From: Agromyces sp. H66
GTDB lineage: Bacteria > Actinomycetota > Actinomycetes > Actinomycetales > Microbacteriaceae
DNA: 64,000 bases
Reading direction: 5' to 3'
Assembly: GCF_004959775.1 (NCBI RefSeq)
Contig: NZ_SJZG01000008.1
Location: forward strand, 1 to 64,000
Below are positions 23,953-32,804 of this stretch, in pieces. Every line of letters begins with the position of its first letter. Position 1 is the stretch's first letter. The notes under the pieces were generated by a model that had not been told where the DNA came from, did no database searches, and saw only the letters and a list, made by a program, of their open reading frames with translations. The position numbers and the translations under genes were made by a program.

Positions 23953-26862
23953 CTACTCGACGCGGGCGCGGGCGAGGCGCGCGAGGTCCAGCCGGTTCCG
24001 CGTGCCCGTCTTCCGCAGCAGGTTGGAGACGTGCGAGCTCACGGTCTTCTCGCTGATGTACAGCTCGCGCGCGATCTCGCCGTAGCTGCGTCCCGCGACG
24101 ATGAACGCGAGGATCTCGCGCTCGCGTTCGGTGAGCCCGTGCGCCTCGGCGACACCGGCGAGGGCGAGGTCGGATGCCGCGTGCTCGACCGTCTCCGTCG
24201 GGATGCGCGCGCTGCGCGCGATCGCGAGCAGTTCCCCGACGATGGGCGCGGCGCCGAGGGCGTGCGCGGTCTCCAGCCCCCGCCGGACGGCATTGGCGGC
24301 CCGTGACCGCTCGGCCGGCAGATGCACGAGGACGGCCTCGGCCTCCCGCAGCAGGGCGTAGGACTCCTCCCACGCGAGGGCCGCATGATGCGCGGCCTCG
24401 ACCGCTTCGGCCCAGCGGTCCGGCGCGAGCGGATCGGCCTCGGCGCGCGCGCGTTCCCCGATCGCCAGGCACGTCAAGGCGTGCTGCTCCTCCCGGCTGG
24501 TTCCCGCGCCTCCCGCCGGCATGAACGGCGCGGCCATCCTCGTGTCGCCGAGATGCTCGCCGAGCAGGGCGCGCAGTCGCCGCAGCAGGCCGGCCACGTC
24601 GGCGCCGTGATCGCGTGACTCCTGCACCCGATCGGCGATGGCGCGGGCGGCGAGCGGGAGCAGCCACGGGTGCATCGCCACGGGCGACGCGTGACGCGCG
24701 AGTCCGTCGACCGCCGTACGCTCCGCCGCGGCGACCTCGCCGGCCGCCAGGAGGACCTCGGTCCGCACCACGTGGAAGGGATACGACAGGAATCCGCCCT
24801 GTTCGGCGAAGAGTTCGTCGGCGCGTTCCAGGTGCGCCTTCGCCTCGTCGATCCGGCCCTGGCCGGCCGAGAGCCGCGCGGCGGTGAGTCGTGCGTTGAC
24901 GTCGACGAGGGGGCCGGGGTCCGAACCGAGGGCGACGCGGAGCCGCTCGACGGCCTCGTGCCAGCCGCCGACGATGACCAGCTCCCGCGCCTCGGTGGCC
25001 GACAGCATGGCGATGCACGCCGGCGGCGCCCCGTACTCGCTCATCTCCTGCCGATGGGTGCGCAACTGCGCGAGGATGTCGCGACGGGCGACGTTCGCGT
25101 AGGACCCCCAGATCGCCGAGCGCATCGCGACCCACGGGTCACCCGCCGCGAGTCCCGCACGGAAGGCCTCCCGGGCGAGGGCGAGGGCGGCGGTGCGGTT
25201 CCCGTTCACGTTGTGCACGAGGGCTTTCGCCGAGATCGCGTAGGCGAGGGTCCGCTCGTCGCCGGTGGCGGTGGCGAGGCGCACACCCCGCTCGGCGAGT
25301 TCGTGCATCTCGGGATCGCGTCGGAGGGCGAGCGCGTGCGCGAGTTCGGCGACCGCAAGTGCTGCAGCCGTGCTGCCCGGAGCCGCAGACGCGAGTCGGA
25401 CCGCCTCGCGCGCGTCCGCAGGGTCGATGTACCCCCGTCCGGTGCGGAAGCGCAGGTGCATCCGGCGCACCAGGAGCACGGCGGCCTCGAGCGGATGCTC
25501 CGCCCGGTCGAGCCCGTCGAGGCGGGCCGTGACGGCGCCCCACTCCTGCTCGACGTCGCCCGCCGCGACCGCGGCGTCATCCAGGCGGCGCAGGAGATCC
25601 GGGCGGGAGATGCCCCGGTCGGGGAGGAGATCCGCCGATTCCACCGCGCGATGCAGCAGCCGCACGCGCTCCCGCGCGCCGCCGGCGCGGGCGGCTTCGT
25701 CGGCCGCCCGGAGAAGTGCGCCGAACGCCGTCTGGGTCTCGCCTGCCGCATCATGGTGGTCGGCGGCCTTGACGAACCACTCCACCGGAGGATCGTCCGA
25801 TTCGGCGATGACCTGGTCGAAGTACCGGGCCAGCGCGGCATGGCGCGTGCGCAGGTCGTCGGGCGGGATGGAGGCGATCAGTGCTTCCGCGATGAGCGGG
25901 TGATGGAACCAGTAGCTCCGCTGCTCGCCCGGCTCGAGGATGCCCGCGGTGACGAGGTCTCGGGTGGTCGCCGACAACTCGCCGACCGGGATCCCGGTGA
26001 CGGTCGAGAGCCGATCGAGGGCCACCGGGCCTCCGAACAGGGCGATCGTCCTCGTCAACTCCCTGGCACGCTCGGGCAGCCGCGCCCATGTTCGGAGCAC
26101 GGCGCCGCGCAGGTCCTCGGGCAGCCGCACGCCGGCTCGCCGCGCGTGCTGGTCGAGCCCGGTGACGAGGAGCTTCGTGAGGTACGGATTGCCGCGCGCG
26201 CGGTCGTACACGTCCTGGACCAGGGATTCGTGCACGGCCCCGCCGAGCAGCGACGCGATCAGCCGCGATGTGGCGAACCGATCGAGCGGGGCCACCGTTC
26301 GGGAGACGACCCGCGGAAGCCGGTGCACGTCGGCCAACCAGGGCTCGATGAGGCGCCGATCGCCCACCTCGGTCGATCGCAGGGTGCCGATGATGCCCAG
26401 CGGCCGGTCCTCGGGCCCGGCGATGAGGAACATCAGGCAGTCGAGGGTGCTCTCGTCGGCCCACTGCAGGTCGTCGATGGCGAGCAGCACGGGTCGATCG
26501 CCCGCCAGGCGGGTGAGCAGGTCGTCGACGCGAAGCGGCACCGCCGAGAGGTCGTCGGCTCCCGTGAAGAGGTCGCCGCCCAGACCGTCGAGCGCCAGCC
26601 GGTCGGCGGCGGCGCGCAGCGCCGAGCGCAGCGCGAGGAACGGCAACGACAGGCTCGACAGCGGCAGGCAGCGTCCGCTGAGCACGAGTGCCTCGGAGGC
26701 GAACCTCGACACGACCGCGTCGAGGAGCGAGGTCTTGCCGATGCCCGCCTCCCCCGACAGGAGCAGCGTCGATGCCGTGCCGGCGGTCACGCCGCCGAGC
26801 ACACGTCCGATGTCGTCGAGCTCGGCATCCCGACCGACGAGCAAGCGCTCCCCCGGCGCCAT
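23953..26862 (-). CDS. Large LuxR family ATP-binding regulator (LAL/MalT-like)
   Basis: A 969-residue STAND-type regulator. The N-terminal AAA/NACHT-like ATPase has Walker A GEAGIGKTS near residue 40 and Walker B LLAIDDLQWADES near 130. A long helical TPR-like sensor region covers ~330-880. The C-terminal LuxR helix-turn-helix is LTEREREILAFIVAGRSYGEIARELYISEKTVSSHVSNLLRKTG (residues ~905-950). Such LAL regulators activate carbon-use or secondary-metabolite genes. The only divergent neighbour is the small secreted protein at 27005, so its target may lie elsewhere. Confidence 0.92.
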   Translation of the reverse strand: MAPGERLLVGRDAELDDIGRVLGGVTAGTASTLLLSGEAGIGKTSLLDAVVSRFASEALVLSGRCLPLSSLSLPFLALRSALRAAADRLALDGLGGDLFTGADDLSAVPLRVDDLLTRLAGDRPVLLAIDDLQWADESTLDCLMFLIAGPEDRPLGIIGTLRSTEVGDRRLIEPWLADVHRLPRVVSRTVAPLDRFATSRLIASLLGGAVHESLVQDVYDRARGNPYLTKLLVTGLDQHARRAGVRLPEDLRGAVLRTWARLPERARELTRTIALFGGPVALDRLSTVTGIPVGELSATTRDLVTAGILEPGEQRSYWFHHPLIAEALIASIPPDDLRTRHAALARYFDQVIAESDDPPVEWFVKAADHHDAAGETQTAFGALLRAADEAARAGGARERVRLLHRAVESADLLPDRGISRPDLLRRLDDAAVAAGDVEQEWGAVTARLDGLDRAEHPLEAAVLLVRRMHLRFRTGRGYIDPADAREAVRLASAAPGSTAAALAVAELAHALALRRDPEMHELAERGVRLATATGDERTLAYAISAKALVHNVNGNRTAALALAREAFRAGLAAGDPWVAMRSAIWGSYANVARRDILAQLRTHRQEMSEYGAPPACIAMLSATEARELVIVGGWHEAVERLRVALGSDPGPLVDVNARLTAARLSAGQGRIDEAKAHLERADELFAEQGGFLSYPFHVVRTEVLLAAGEVAAAERTAVDGLARHASPVAMHPWLLPLAARAIADRVQESRDHGADVAGLLRRLRALLGEHLGDTRMAAPFMPAGGAGTSREEQHALTCLAIGERARAEADPLAPDRWAEAVEAAHHAALAWEESYALLREAEAVLVHLPAERSRAANAVRRGLETAHALGAAPIVGELLAIARSARIPTETVEHAASDLALAGVAEAHGLTEREREILAFIVAGRSYGEIARELYISEKTVSSHVSNLLRKTGTRNRLDLARLARARVE

Positions 26863-27004
26863 GCGCTCATTCTGGCGGGCGAGGGGGTTCGCGTCCAGCG
26901 TGCGCGTTCCCGCAGATCTGAGGGGGTGTGCCGGATGCCGCGTCGCCCGGCCCGGTGGACGGTGTCGTCATCGCATTCGCGATCATCACACGAAGGGAAC
27001 GATC

Positions 27005-27304
27005 ATGATCCAGTCGATGCGCGGACGCCTGGCCGCCGGAGCCGCCGTCGTGGCGGCATTCGCCATCGCCACCGTCGGCCTCAACGGCCCGGCCGGCGCC
27101 ATTCCCGAGCCTCCGCCCGTGCCGCCGCTGCCGTCGCCGGTGCCGTCGGAGGTGACGTCGGCCGAACCCACCGGCGCCGACTCCGGTCACCGGGACACGC
27201 GCCTGGAGCCCATCGAGCGCGTCGGGAGGCAGTTCGTCCGAGGCGACAGCCTCACGGGCGCCGGCGTGCCGGCTCCGGAGTGGGTGCCGACGCTCTCCTG
27301 GTGA
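27005..27304 (+). CDS. Small secreted proline-rich protein
   Basis: A 99-residue hypothetical protein. It has a basic start (MIQSMRGR), a hydrophobic stretch (LAAGAAVVAAFAIATVGL) and a probable signal-peptidase site after AGA. A Pro-rich spacer (IPEPPPVPPLPSPVPSE) leads into a mixed-charge C-terminus. AAGGGAACG precedes ATG. It is divergent from the LAL regulator, which may control it. Not recognised as a known family. Confidence 0.65.
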   Translation: MIQSMRGRLAAGAAVVAAFAIATVGLNGPAGAIPEPPPVPPLPSPVPSEVTSAEPTGADSGHRDTRLEPIERVGRQFVRGDSLTGAGVPAPEWVPTLSW

Positions 27305-27327
27305 GAACGCGTCGGGCGCTCCCGTGG

Positions 27328-27427
27328 CGCTGCGCCACCTCTGCGCCGGTTGCGCCGGCACGACTGGCGCAGCCGGCGCGCAACTGGCGCAGACGCGTGC
27401 GGGCGCTCCCGTGGCGCGGGCGCGGGC
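27328..27427. repeat. Copy 2 of the ~90-100 bp interspersed repeat, terminator-like
   Basis: Aligns with 23864-23952 over its length, with one extra segment (GGGCGCTCCC) near the end. Its hairpin TGCGCCGG/CTGGCGCA is changed in one base relative to copy 1. It sits between the end of the small secreted-protein gene and the end of purB, i.e. between convergent genes. A partial third match (TCTGCGCCACCTCTGCGGGTT) is seen near 49437. Confidence 0.8.
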
Positions 27428-27433
27428 GCCGGC

Positions 27434-28813
27434 CTAGAGGCGGTCGACGAGCGTCGACGCGATGCCCGTGTAGCCGCCCGGCGTGAGCGCCATCAGGCGC
27501 TGCTTCGCGGCATCCCCGATCTCGAGGCCCTCGATGAACGCCGCGAGGTCGGCGGCGCCGACGCGCTTGCCCCGGGTGAGCTCCTTGAGGAGCGCGTACG
27601 GGTCGGTGATCGTCGAGCGCCCGGCGACGACCTCGGCGCGGATGACCGTCTGGATCGCCTCGCCGAGCACCTCCCAGTTGCCGTCGAGGTCGGCGGCGAG
27701 CACGTCGGCGTCGAGGTCGATCTCGCCGAGGCCGCGCTGGATGTTGTCGAGCGCGAGCAGCGAGTGGCCGAAGCCCACGCCGATGTTGCGCTGCGCGCTC
27801 GAGTCGGTGAGATCGCGTTGCAGCCGCGAGGTCACGAGCGTGGCGGCGAGCGAGTCGAGCACCGCGCTCGACAGCTCGAGGTTCGCCTCGGCGTTCTCGA
27901 ACCGGATCGGGTTGACCTTGTGCGGCATCGTCGACGAACCCGTGGCGCCGGCGGCCGGGATCTGCCTGAAGTAGCCGAGCGAGATGTACGTCCAGATGTC
28001 GGTGGCGAGGTTGTGCAGCACCCGGTTCGCGTGGCTGACGCGGGCGTAGAGCTCCGCCTGCCAGTCGTGCGACTCGATCTGGGTGGTGAGCGGGTTCCAC
28101 GTGAGGCCGAGCGACTCGACGAACTCGCGCGAGACGTCGGGCCACGCGACATCCGGTGCCGCGACCACGTGCGCCGAGAAGGTGCCGGTCGCGCCCGAGA
28201 ACTTGCCCAGGTATTCGGTGGCCTCGACCTGGGTCGCGATGCGGCCGAGACGGTGCGCGAAGACCGCGAGCTCCTTGCCCATGGTGGTGGGCGTCGCGGG
28301 CTGGCCGTGGGTGCGCGAGAGCATGGCGACGTCGCGGTGCTCGGCCGCGAGGGCGGCGACGGCGTCGATGACGGCACGGAGCTTCGGCAGCCACACCTGC
28401 TGCACGGCGTCGCGCACGGTGATGGCGTACGAGAGGTTGTTGATGTCCTCGCTCGTGCACGCGAAGTGCGTGAGCTCCCCGATGGCGTCGAGGCCGAGCA
28501 GTTCGAGCCGGCGGCGCACGTAGTACTCGACGGCCTTCACGTCGTGCCGCGTGGTGGCCTCGAGGGCGGCGAGTTCGTCGATGTCGGCCTGTCCGAACTC
28601 GGTCACGACGCTGCGCAGCTGCGCCCGCTGCTCATCGGAGAGCGGCGACGAGCCGAAGAGCCGCCGGTCGGTCTGCGCGATGAGCCACTCCACCTCGACC
28701 TGCACGCGGGCGCGGTTGAGGCCCGCCTCCGAGAGGTGCTCGCCGAGCTCGCCGACCGCCGCGCGGTACCGTCCGTCGAGCGGGCTGAGCGGCTGGGGAG
28801 GCAGCGAAGTCAT
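27434..28813 (-). CDS. purB: Adenylosuccinate lyase
   Basis: A 459-residue enzyme of the fumarase/aspartase superfamily. It releases fumarate from SAICAR and adenylosuccinate in purine synthesis. The superfamily signature GSSTMPHKVNPIRFENAEAN is present, as are TSEDINNLSYA and RTHGQPATPTTMGKE with their catalytic His. Length and N-terminus (LSPLDGRY) match PurB of the E. coli-type subclass. It is downstream of, and overlaps by ATGA, a low-molecular-weight phosphatase gene, so the two are co-transcribed. Confidence 0.96.
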   Translation of the reverse strand: MTSLPPQPLSPLDGRYRAAVGELGEHLSEAGLNRARVQVEVEWLIAQTDRRLFGSSPLSDEQRAQLRSVVTEFGQADIDELAALEATTRHDVKAVEYYVRRRLELLGLDAIGELTHFACTSEDINNLSYAITVRDAVQQVWLPKLRAVIDAVAALAAEHRDVAMLSRTHGQPATPTTMGKELAVFAHRLGRIATQVEATEYLGKFSGATGTFSAHVVAAPDVAWPDVSREFVESLGLTWNPLTTQIESHDWQAELYARVSHANRVLHNLATDIWTYISLGYFRQIPAAGATGSSTMPHKVNPIRFENAEANLELSSAVLDSLAATLVTSRLQRDLTDSSAQRNIGVGFGHSLLALDNIQRGLGEIDLDADVLAADLDGNWEVLGEAIQTVIRAEVVAGRSTITDPYALLKELTRGKRVGAADLAAFIEGLEIGDAAKQRLMALTPGGYTGIASTLVDRL

Positions 28814-29337
28814 CGGATTCCTTGTCTGAGTGCGGGGGCGAGTTGCCGGAAGAGCGCCTGGGTCGACCGCTCTATCATCCCAAGAACTCGATCGAAGGTC
28901 GCCGCGTCGGAGTAATAGGGGTCGGGCACGTCCTGCAGCGCGGCGAGTTCGGGGTCGAACTCCAGCAGCAGCCGCACCTTCTCCTGGTCGACCTGCGACG
29001 GCGCCCAGTTACGCAGGATCCGCAGTTGCCCCCGGTCGAACGCGACGACGAGGTCGAGCGCGGGGAAGTCCTCGGCGTCGAACTGGCGTGCCCTGTGGTG
29101 CGTGCCGTCGTAGCCGGCGCGCTCGAGGGCGTCGAGGGTGCGCTGGTCGGCCTGTTCGCCCACGTGCCAGTCCCCCGTCGACGCCGACTCGATGACGATG
29201 CGCTCGCCGAGTCCGGCTCGTTCGGCGAGGGAGCGCAACACCACCTCGGCCATCGGCGAGCGGCAGATGTTGCCGGTGCACACGAAGGACACTCGGAAGA
29301 GCTGCGCGGCGTCCCCCGCGGGTTCCGCTCGCGTCAT
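28810..29337 (-). CDS. Low-molecular-weight protein-tyrosine phosphatase
   Basis: A 175-residue arsenate-reductase-fold phosphatase. The P-loop VCTGNICRSPMAE provides the nucleophile Cys20 and Arg26 (C-x5-R), and the general-acid loop is VPDPYYSD. The frame is open far upstream, but ATG 29337 places the P-loop at the usual distance from the N-terminus. Its target could be tyrosine-phosphorylated envelope enzymes. Coupling with purB is seen in the sequence; its meaning is unclear. Confidence 0.93.
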   Translation of the reverse strand: MTRAEPAGDAAQLFRVSFVCTGNICRSPMAEVVLRSLAERAGLGERIVIESASTGDWHVGEQADQRTLDALERAGYDGTHHRARQFDAEDFPALDLVVAFDRGQLRILRNWAPSQVDQEKVRLLLEFDPELAALQDVPDPYYSDAATFDRVLGMIERSTQALFRQLAPALRQGIR

Positions 29338-29424
29338 GCTCCCATTGTGGACGACCGGGCCCGATCGCACAGCAGCCAATTCGCGGGCTCCGCTACGCTG
29401 GTCGCCGCGAACGGAGGAGCGACG

Positions 29425-30345
29425 ATGACGACCCCTCGACCGGCTCAGGACGGCGCGGATGCCCCTCCGCCCGAGCTGCACGTCGACGCCGCGCTCGCGG
29501 CGCGGCTCGTGGCGGCACAGCACCCCGATCTCGCGGGGCGGGTCGAGGTCGTGGCGAACGGCTGGGACAACGTGATGTTGCGCCTCGGCGATCGCCACGG
29601 AATCCGGATGCCGCGTCGGCGCCTCGCCATCCCGCTCGCGCGCAACGAGCAGCGCTGGCTGCCCGAACTCGCTCCGCGGCTGCCCGTGCCGATCCCGGTC
29701 CCCGTGCGCGTCGGCAAGCCCGCGCCCGAACTCGGCTACGACGCGCCGTGGAGCATCGTGCCGTGGTTCCGCGGGGCCGACGCCGTGCGGTTCGACCCGG
29801 CGACGCGCGGCGTCGCCGTGAACGGCCTCGCGGCGTTCGTGGCCGAACTGGGCGCCACGCCGGCTCCCCCGGATGCCCCGTCGAACCCGTATCGCGGCGT
29901 CCCGCTCGCCGACCGCGACGAAGTCGTGCGCGCCCGCCTCGCCGGCGGGCGGATCCCGCACGCCGAACGCCTGGTCGAGGTGTGGGAGCGCGCGCTCGCC
30001 GCACCGGTGTGGTCGGCGCCGGGCGTCTGGCTGCACGGCGATCTGCATCCGGGGAACCTGCTGCTCGCGGCATCCGGATTCCTCACCGCGGTCGTCGATT
30101 TCGGCGACCTCACCGCCGGCGACCCGGCGACCGACCTGGCGACCGCGTGGCTGACGTTCGACGCGCGATCCCGGCGGGTGTTCAAGGCCGAGATCGAGCG
30201 TCGCCGCGGCCTCGACGAGGCGACGTGGGACCGGGCGCGCGGGTGGGCGCTCGTGCTGGCCTCCGCCGTCGTGGAGCAGGCCGGCGCGTCGACGCCGTTC
30301 GGCCGCATGGGCGCCGATGCGCTCGAGCAGGTGCTCGCCGACTGA
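29425..30345 (+). CDS. Aminoglycoside phosphotransferase (APH) family kinase
   Basis: A 306-residue protein-kinase-fold enzyme. The Brenner motif is VWLHGDLHPGNLL (catalytic Asp and Asn) and the metal site VVDFGDLTAGDPATDLA; the N-lobe has RMPRRRLAIPLARNEQRWLPEL. GGAGGAGCG precedes ATG. Family members phosphorylate aminoglycosides, macrolides, fructosamines or choline-like compounds; the substrate cannot be told, and a chromosomal housekeeping role is as likely as resistance. Confidence 0.88.
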   Translation: MTTPRPAQDGADAPPPELHVDAALAARLVAAQHPDLAGRVEVVANGWDNVMLRLGDRHGIRMPRRRLAIPLARNEQRWLPELAPRLPVPIPVPVRVGKPAPELGYDAPWSIVPWFRGADAVRFDPATRGVAVNGLAAFVAELGATPAPPDAPSNPYRGVPLADRDEVVRARLAGGRIPHAERLVEVWERALAAPVWSAPGVWLHGDLHPGNLLLAASGFLTAVVDFGDLTAGDPATDLATAWLTFDARSRRVFKAEIERRRGLDEATWDRARGWALVLASAVVEQAGASTPFGRMGADALEQVLAD

Positions 30346-30363
30346 GGCGGGGTGTCCGAGCCC

Positions 30364-30413
30364 GTCGGGTCGTCCGGGTCGTCCGGGGCGTCCGTCGGGT
30401 CGTCCGGGTCGTC
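30364..30413 (+). repeat. Low-complexity GTCGGGTCGTCCGG repeat
   Basis: About 50 bases built from GTCCGGG and GTCGGGTCGTCC units with an internal direct duplication. It lies in the 154-base gap between the kinase gene and the next gene. Noncoding in any convincing frame. Confidence 0.7.
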
Positions 30414-30499
30414 CTCCACACGCGGTCCGGGAGGACGGCAGTGCACGGATGCCGCGGCGGGGAACGCGCATCGTCGCGCCCCGAGCCAGGCTCGGGGGC

Positions 30500-30910
30500 A
30501 TGCACGACTCCCACGAACCCCTCGCGTTCCTCGCGTGCCCGGTCACGCCCGAGCTCCTCGACGGCGCACGCCGTCACCTCGTGATGCTGCGATCGCTGCA
30601 CGAGGAGGTGCGGCTCTCGGTCCCATCGCTCTGTCCGCCCGGCACGGGTGCATGGCGGTCGAACGCCGCCGACCGGTACCTCGACCGCCTCGCCGACCTG
30701 CGCTCGGAGCTCGTCGGCGGACTGCTGCGACTCCGGGAGGCCGAGGCGGCCCTCGACGGCCGGATCCGGGAACTGCAGGAGCAGCTCGACGCCACGGCCG
30801 ACGCCGGCGTCGCCGCGAACGCCGCGACCGTCCCGAACGCCGCGAACGCCGCGAGCGTCCCGAACGCCGCGAACGCCGCGAGCGCCGCCTCGCGGTCGCC
30901 GTCGCGATGA
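30500..30910 (+). CDS. Coiled-coil WXG100-like protein with Ala/Asn repeat tail
   Basis: A 136-residue protein. Residues ~8-100 are mostly helical (GARRHLVMLRSLHEEV, RYLDRLADLRSELVGGLLRLREAEAALDGRIRELQEQLD), and GTGAWRSNAADRY gives a Trp-x-x-x turn reminiscent of WXG100 proteins. The tail (~105-132) is a repeat of VPNAANAAS-like units. ATGA overlap with the lipase-fold gene makes the two a unit. An ESX-like secreted chaperone or substrate role is a guess; no type VII secretion genes are in the window. Confidence 0.6.
   Translation: MHDSHEPLAFLACPVTPELLDGARRHLVMLRSLHEEVRLSVPSLCPPGTGAWRSNAADRYLDRLADLRSELVGGLLRLREAEAALDGRIRELQEQLDATADAGVAANAATVPNAANAASVPNAANAASAASRSPSR
30811..30889 (+). repeat. 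Coding tandem repeat (GAACGCCGCGA family)
   Basis: A minisatellite inside the 3' end of the coiled-coil gene, built from 27-base units encoding NAANAASVP with a shortened first unit. Its length is likely to vary between strains. Confidence 0.75.
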
Positions 30911-32394
30911 GCGACGGTCTCACCGTCTCGGGCGGCGGCAGCACCGCCGTCGCCGTCGACGAGCTGTTCGCCGATGCCGCCCGACTCGGCACCGCGGAGG
31001 CGACGGTCGCGGACTGGATCGAGCGGCTCGGCGTGATCCGGCGCGGGATCGATCTCCTCGACCTCGACTCGTGGAGCTTCGCATCCGGCACCGCCGTCGA
31101 TTCGCCGGCCCGCGCGCTCCGCCTCGCCGAGTCCACGCTCGATCGTGCTGCCGAGGGTGCGCGCGAGTTGCATCGCTCGCTCATCGGGGCCGCTGAACGC
31201 TACGGGGCGACCGAGCGGATGGTCGACGGCTTGTGGGCGCTCGGCGCCTCGCTCGCCGCGCCCTGGCTCGGCGCCGTGTTGACGTCGCCCGCGATGATCG
31301 CGGGCGGCCTGCTCGCCGCCGGCGGCCAGCTGGCGGGCTCGGTCGCCTGGCGGCGCGCCGGCCTCGGGCCGACGCCGCTCGCGTCGTGGCTCGAGGAGCA
31401 CCGCGGCCTGCTCTCCGATCCCGCCTTCGTGCGACTCGTGGCGCTCGCCGGCGACCACGCCGACGAGTTCGCGGCCGGTGCCGTTCGCGCGCCCGTGCCG
31501 CCCGCGATCGCGCACGCGCTGGGCGGCGCCGTGGGTGCCCCCGAATCCGCGACGGTGCTGCTGGGGCTCGCCGGCCTCGCGGGCCTCGGAGGCAGCCGTG
31601 TGCTCGTGGACGCGCCCGTGCGCGTGCGCCGGGCCGACGGGGCGGGCGCCTCGCGGGTCGCGCCGCCGAAGGGTCTCGGCGACCTCGCCGACCGGGTACC
31701 CGCGCCCGAGCCGGACCGGCCGCAGATCCGCATCGAGCGCTACGGCGCGGCAGGCGAGCCGCAGTTCATCGTGTACATCGGCGGCACGGTGGTCCCGACC
31801 GTCGTCGCCGGAGCGGAGCCGTTCGACCACACCTCGAACGTCCACGGGGTCGCCGACGGCGGCTGGGCCGACGCCCTCCGACCGCTCGGCGCCGACACGG
31901 GCGCGACCGAGCGGGCCGTGCGCGAGGCGATGGCCGAGGCGGGCGTCGGCCCGGACGACCCGATCCTCCCCGTGGGCTACTCCGGCGGCGGCATCGTCGC
32001 CGCGAAGCTGGCCGCCGATCCCGAGCTCAACGCCGTCGGCGCGGTGAACCTCGGCGGGCCCGTGGCCGCGGCCCCCACGCGCGAGGGCGTGGGCCTGCTC
32101 TCCTTCGAGCACGAGGAGGATCTCGTCCCCGCGACCGCCGGCGCAGGGCATCCGGCCGACGAGCGGGTCACCGTCACCCGGAGCGTCCTCGACCCGGGCC
32201 GCACGTACGACGTCCTCCTGCCGGCCCACGAACTCGTGCGGTATCGCGAGACCGCCGCGCTCGCCGATGAGTCCGACGAGGCTCGCCTGGCCGCCTTCCG
32301 CGAGCTCGTCGCCGAGGTCACCCGCGGGGAGCCGGGCGAGCGCAGCGACTGGCGCGCGACCCGCGACCTCAGTCCTTCGACGGACGCACGATGA
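30907..32394 (+). CDS. Alpha/beta hydrolase (lipase-fold) with N-terminal helical domain
   Basis: A 495-residue protein. Residues 1-~110 are helical and WXG-like (ADWIERLGVIRRGIDLLDLDSWSF). Residues ~112-145 hold hydrophobic stretches (ALGASLAAPWLGAVLTSPAMIAGGLLAAGGQLAG). The C-terminal half is an alpha/beta hydrolase: FIVYIGGTVVP begins the fold, and GYSGGG carries the nucleophile Ser359. HTSN and late His residues (VLLPAHELVRYRE) could complete the triad. No signal peptide is seen. It overlaps the coiled-coil gene at its start (ATGA) and the opposing membrane-protein gene by 26 bp at its end. Confidence 0.75.
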   Translation: MSDGLTVSGGGSTAVAVDELFADAARLGTAEATVADWIERLGVIRRGIDLLDLDSWSFASGTAVDSPARALRLAESTLDRAAEGARELHRSLIGAAERYGATERMVDGLWALGASLAAPWLGAVLTSPAMIAGGLLAAGGQLAGSVAWRRAGLGPTPLASWLEEHRGLLSDPAFVRLVALAGDHADEFAAGAVRAPVPPAIAHALGGAVGAPESATVLLGLAGLAGLGGSRVLVDAPVRVRRADGAGASRVAPPKGLGDLADRVPAPEPDRPQIRIERYGAAGEPQFIVYIGGTVVPTVVAGAEPFDHTSNVHGVADGGWADALRPLGADTGATERAVREAMAEAGVGPDDPILPVGYSGGGIVAAKLAADPELNAVGAVNLGGPVAAAPTREGVGLLSFEHEEDLVPATAGAGHPADERVTVTRSVLDPGRTYDVLLPAHELVRYRETAALADESDEARLAAFRELVAEVTRGEPGERSDWRATRDLSPSTDAR

Positions 32395-32752
32395 TGCCGA
32401 TCAGCCAGCTGATGAGGCCCATCACGAGCGCGCCGAGCACGCCCCACCAGAACCCGTCGATCTCGAGGCCGAAGCCCATGAGGCCGCTGATCCAGGCGAC
32501 GAGCAGGAGCAGCAGCCCGTTCACGATGAAGGAGATGAGCCCCAGCGTGAGCACGTACAGCGGGAACGCGATGATCCGCACGAACGTGCCGACGACGGCG
32601 TTCACGAGCCCGAAGATGAGCGCGATGAGCAGGTACGTGAGCACCGTGCCCAGGGTCGTGTCCTCGTAGGGCACCACCCGCACGCCCGAGACGATGAGGG
32701 TCGTGAACCAGAGGGCGAACGCGACGACGATGAGCTTGACGATGAACCTCAT
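32369..32752 (-). CDS. Phage-holin-family (holin IV type) membrane protein
   Basis: A 127-residue protein with four hydrophobic segments ([89 protein letters not shown]). It belongs to the chromosomal 'phage holin family' group widespread in bacteria; despite the name there is no prophage here. ATG 32752 is used, since MRFIVKL is the conserved start. Its 3' end overlaps the preceding gene on the other strand. Confidence 0.88.
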   Translation of the reverse strand: MRFIVKLIVVAFALWFTTLIVSGVRVVPYEDTTLGTVLTYLLIALIFGLVNAVVGTFVRIIAFPLYVLTLGLISFIVNGLLLLLVAWISGLMGFGLEIDGFWWGVLGALVMGLISWLIGIIVRPSKD

Positions 32753-32804
32753 GCCCCAACTCTGGCAGAGAGGCGCCGCCGATCGAAGGGGTACGGTGGA
32801 ATCC

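Noticed and set aside
24670..27486. Forward open frame of ~938 codons opposite the LAL regulator
   Set aside because: Antisense shadow of a gene with clear ATPase and HTH motifs; its composition is Arg/Gly/Val/Asp-rich without any fold signature.
28810..30546. 578-residue fusion ending in the tyrosine phosphatase
   Set aside because: The upstream part is antisense to the APH-like kinase and has shadow composition; ATG 29337 gives the normal phosphatase length.
32369..32752. Prophage remnant, because of the holin-family protein
   Set aside because: This holin-like family is a common chromosomal membrane protein; no lysin, integrase, capsid or att-like repeat is seen nearby.
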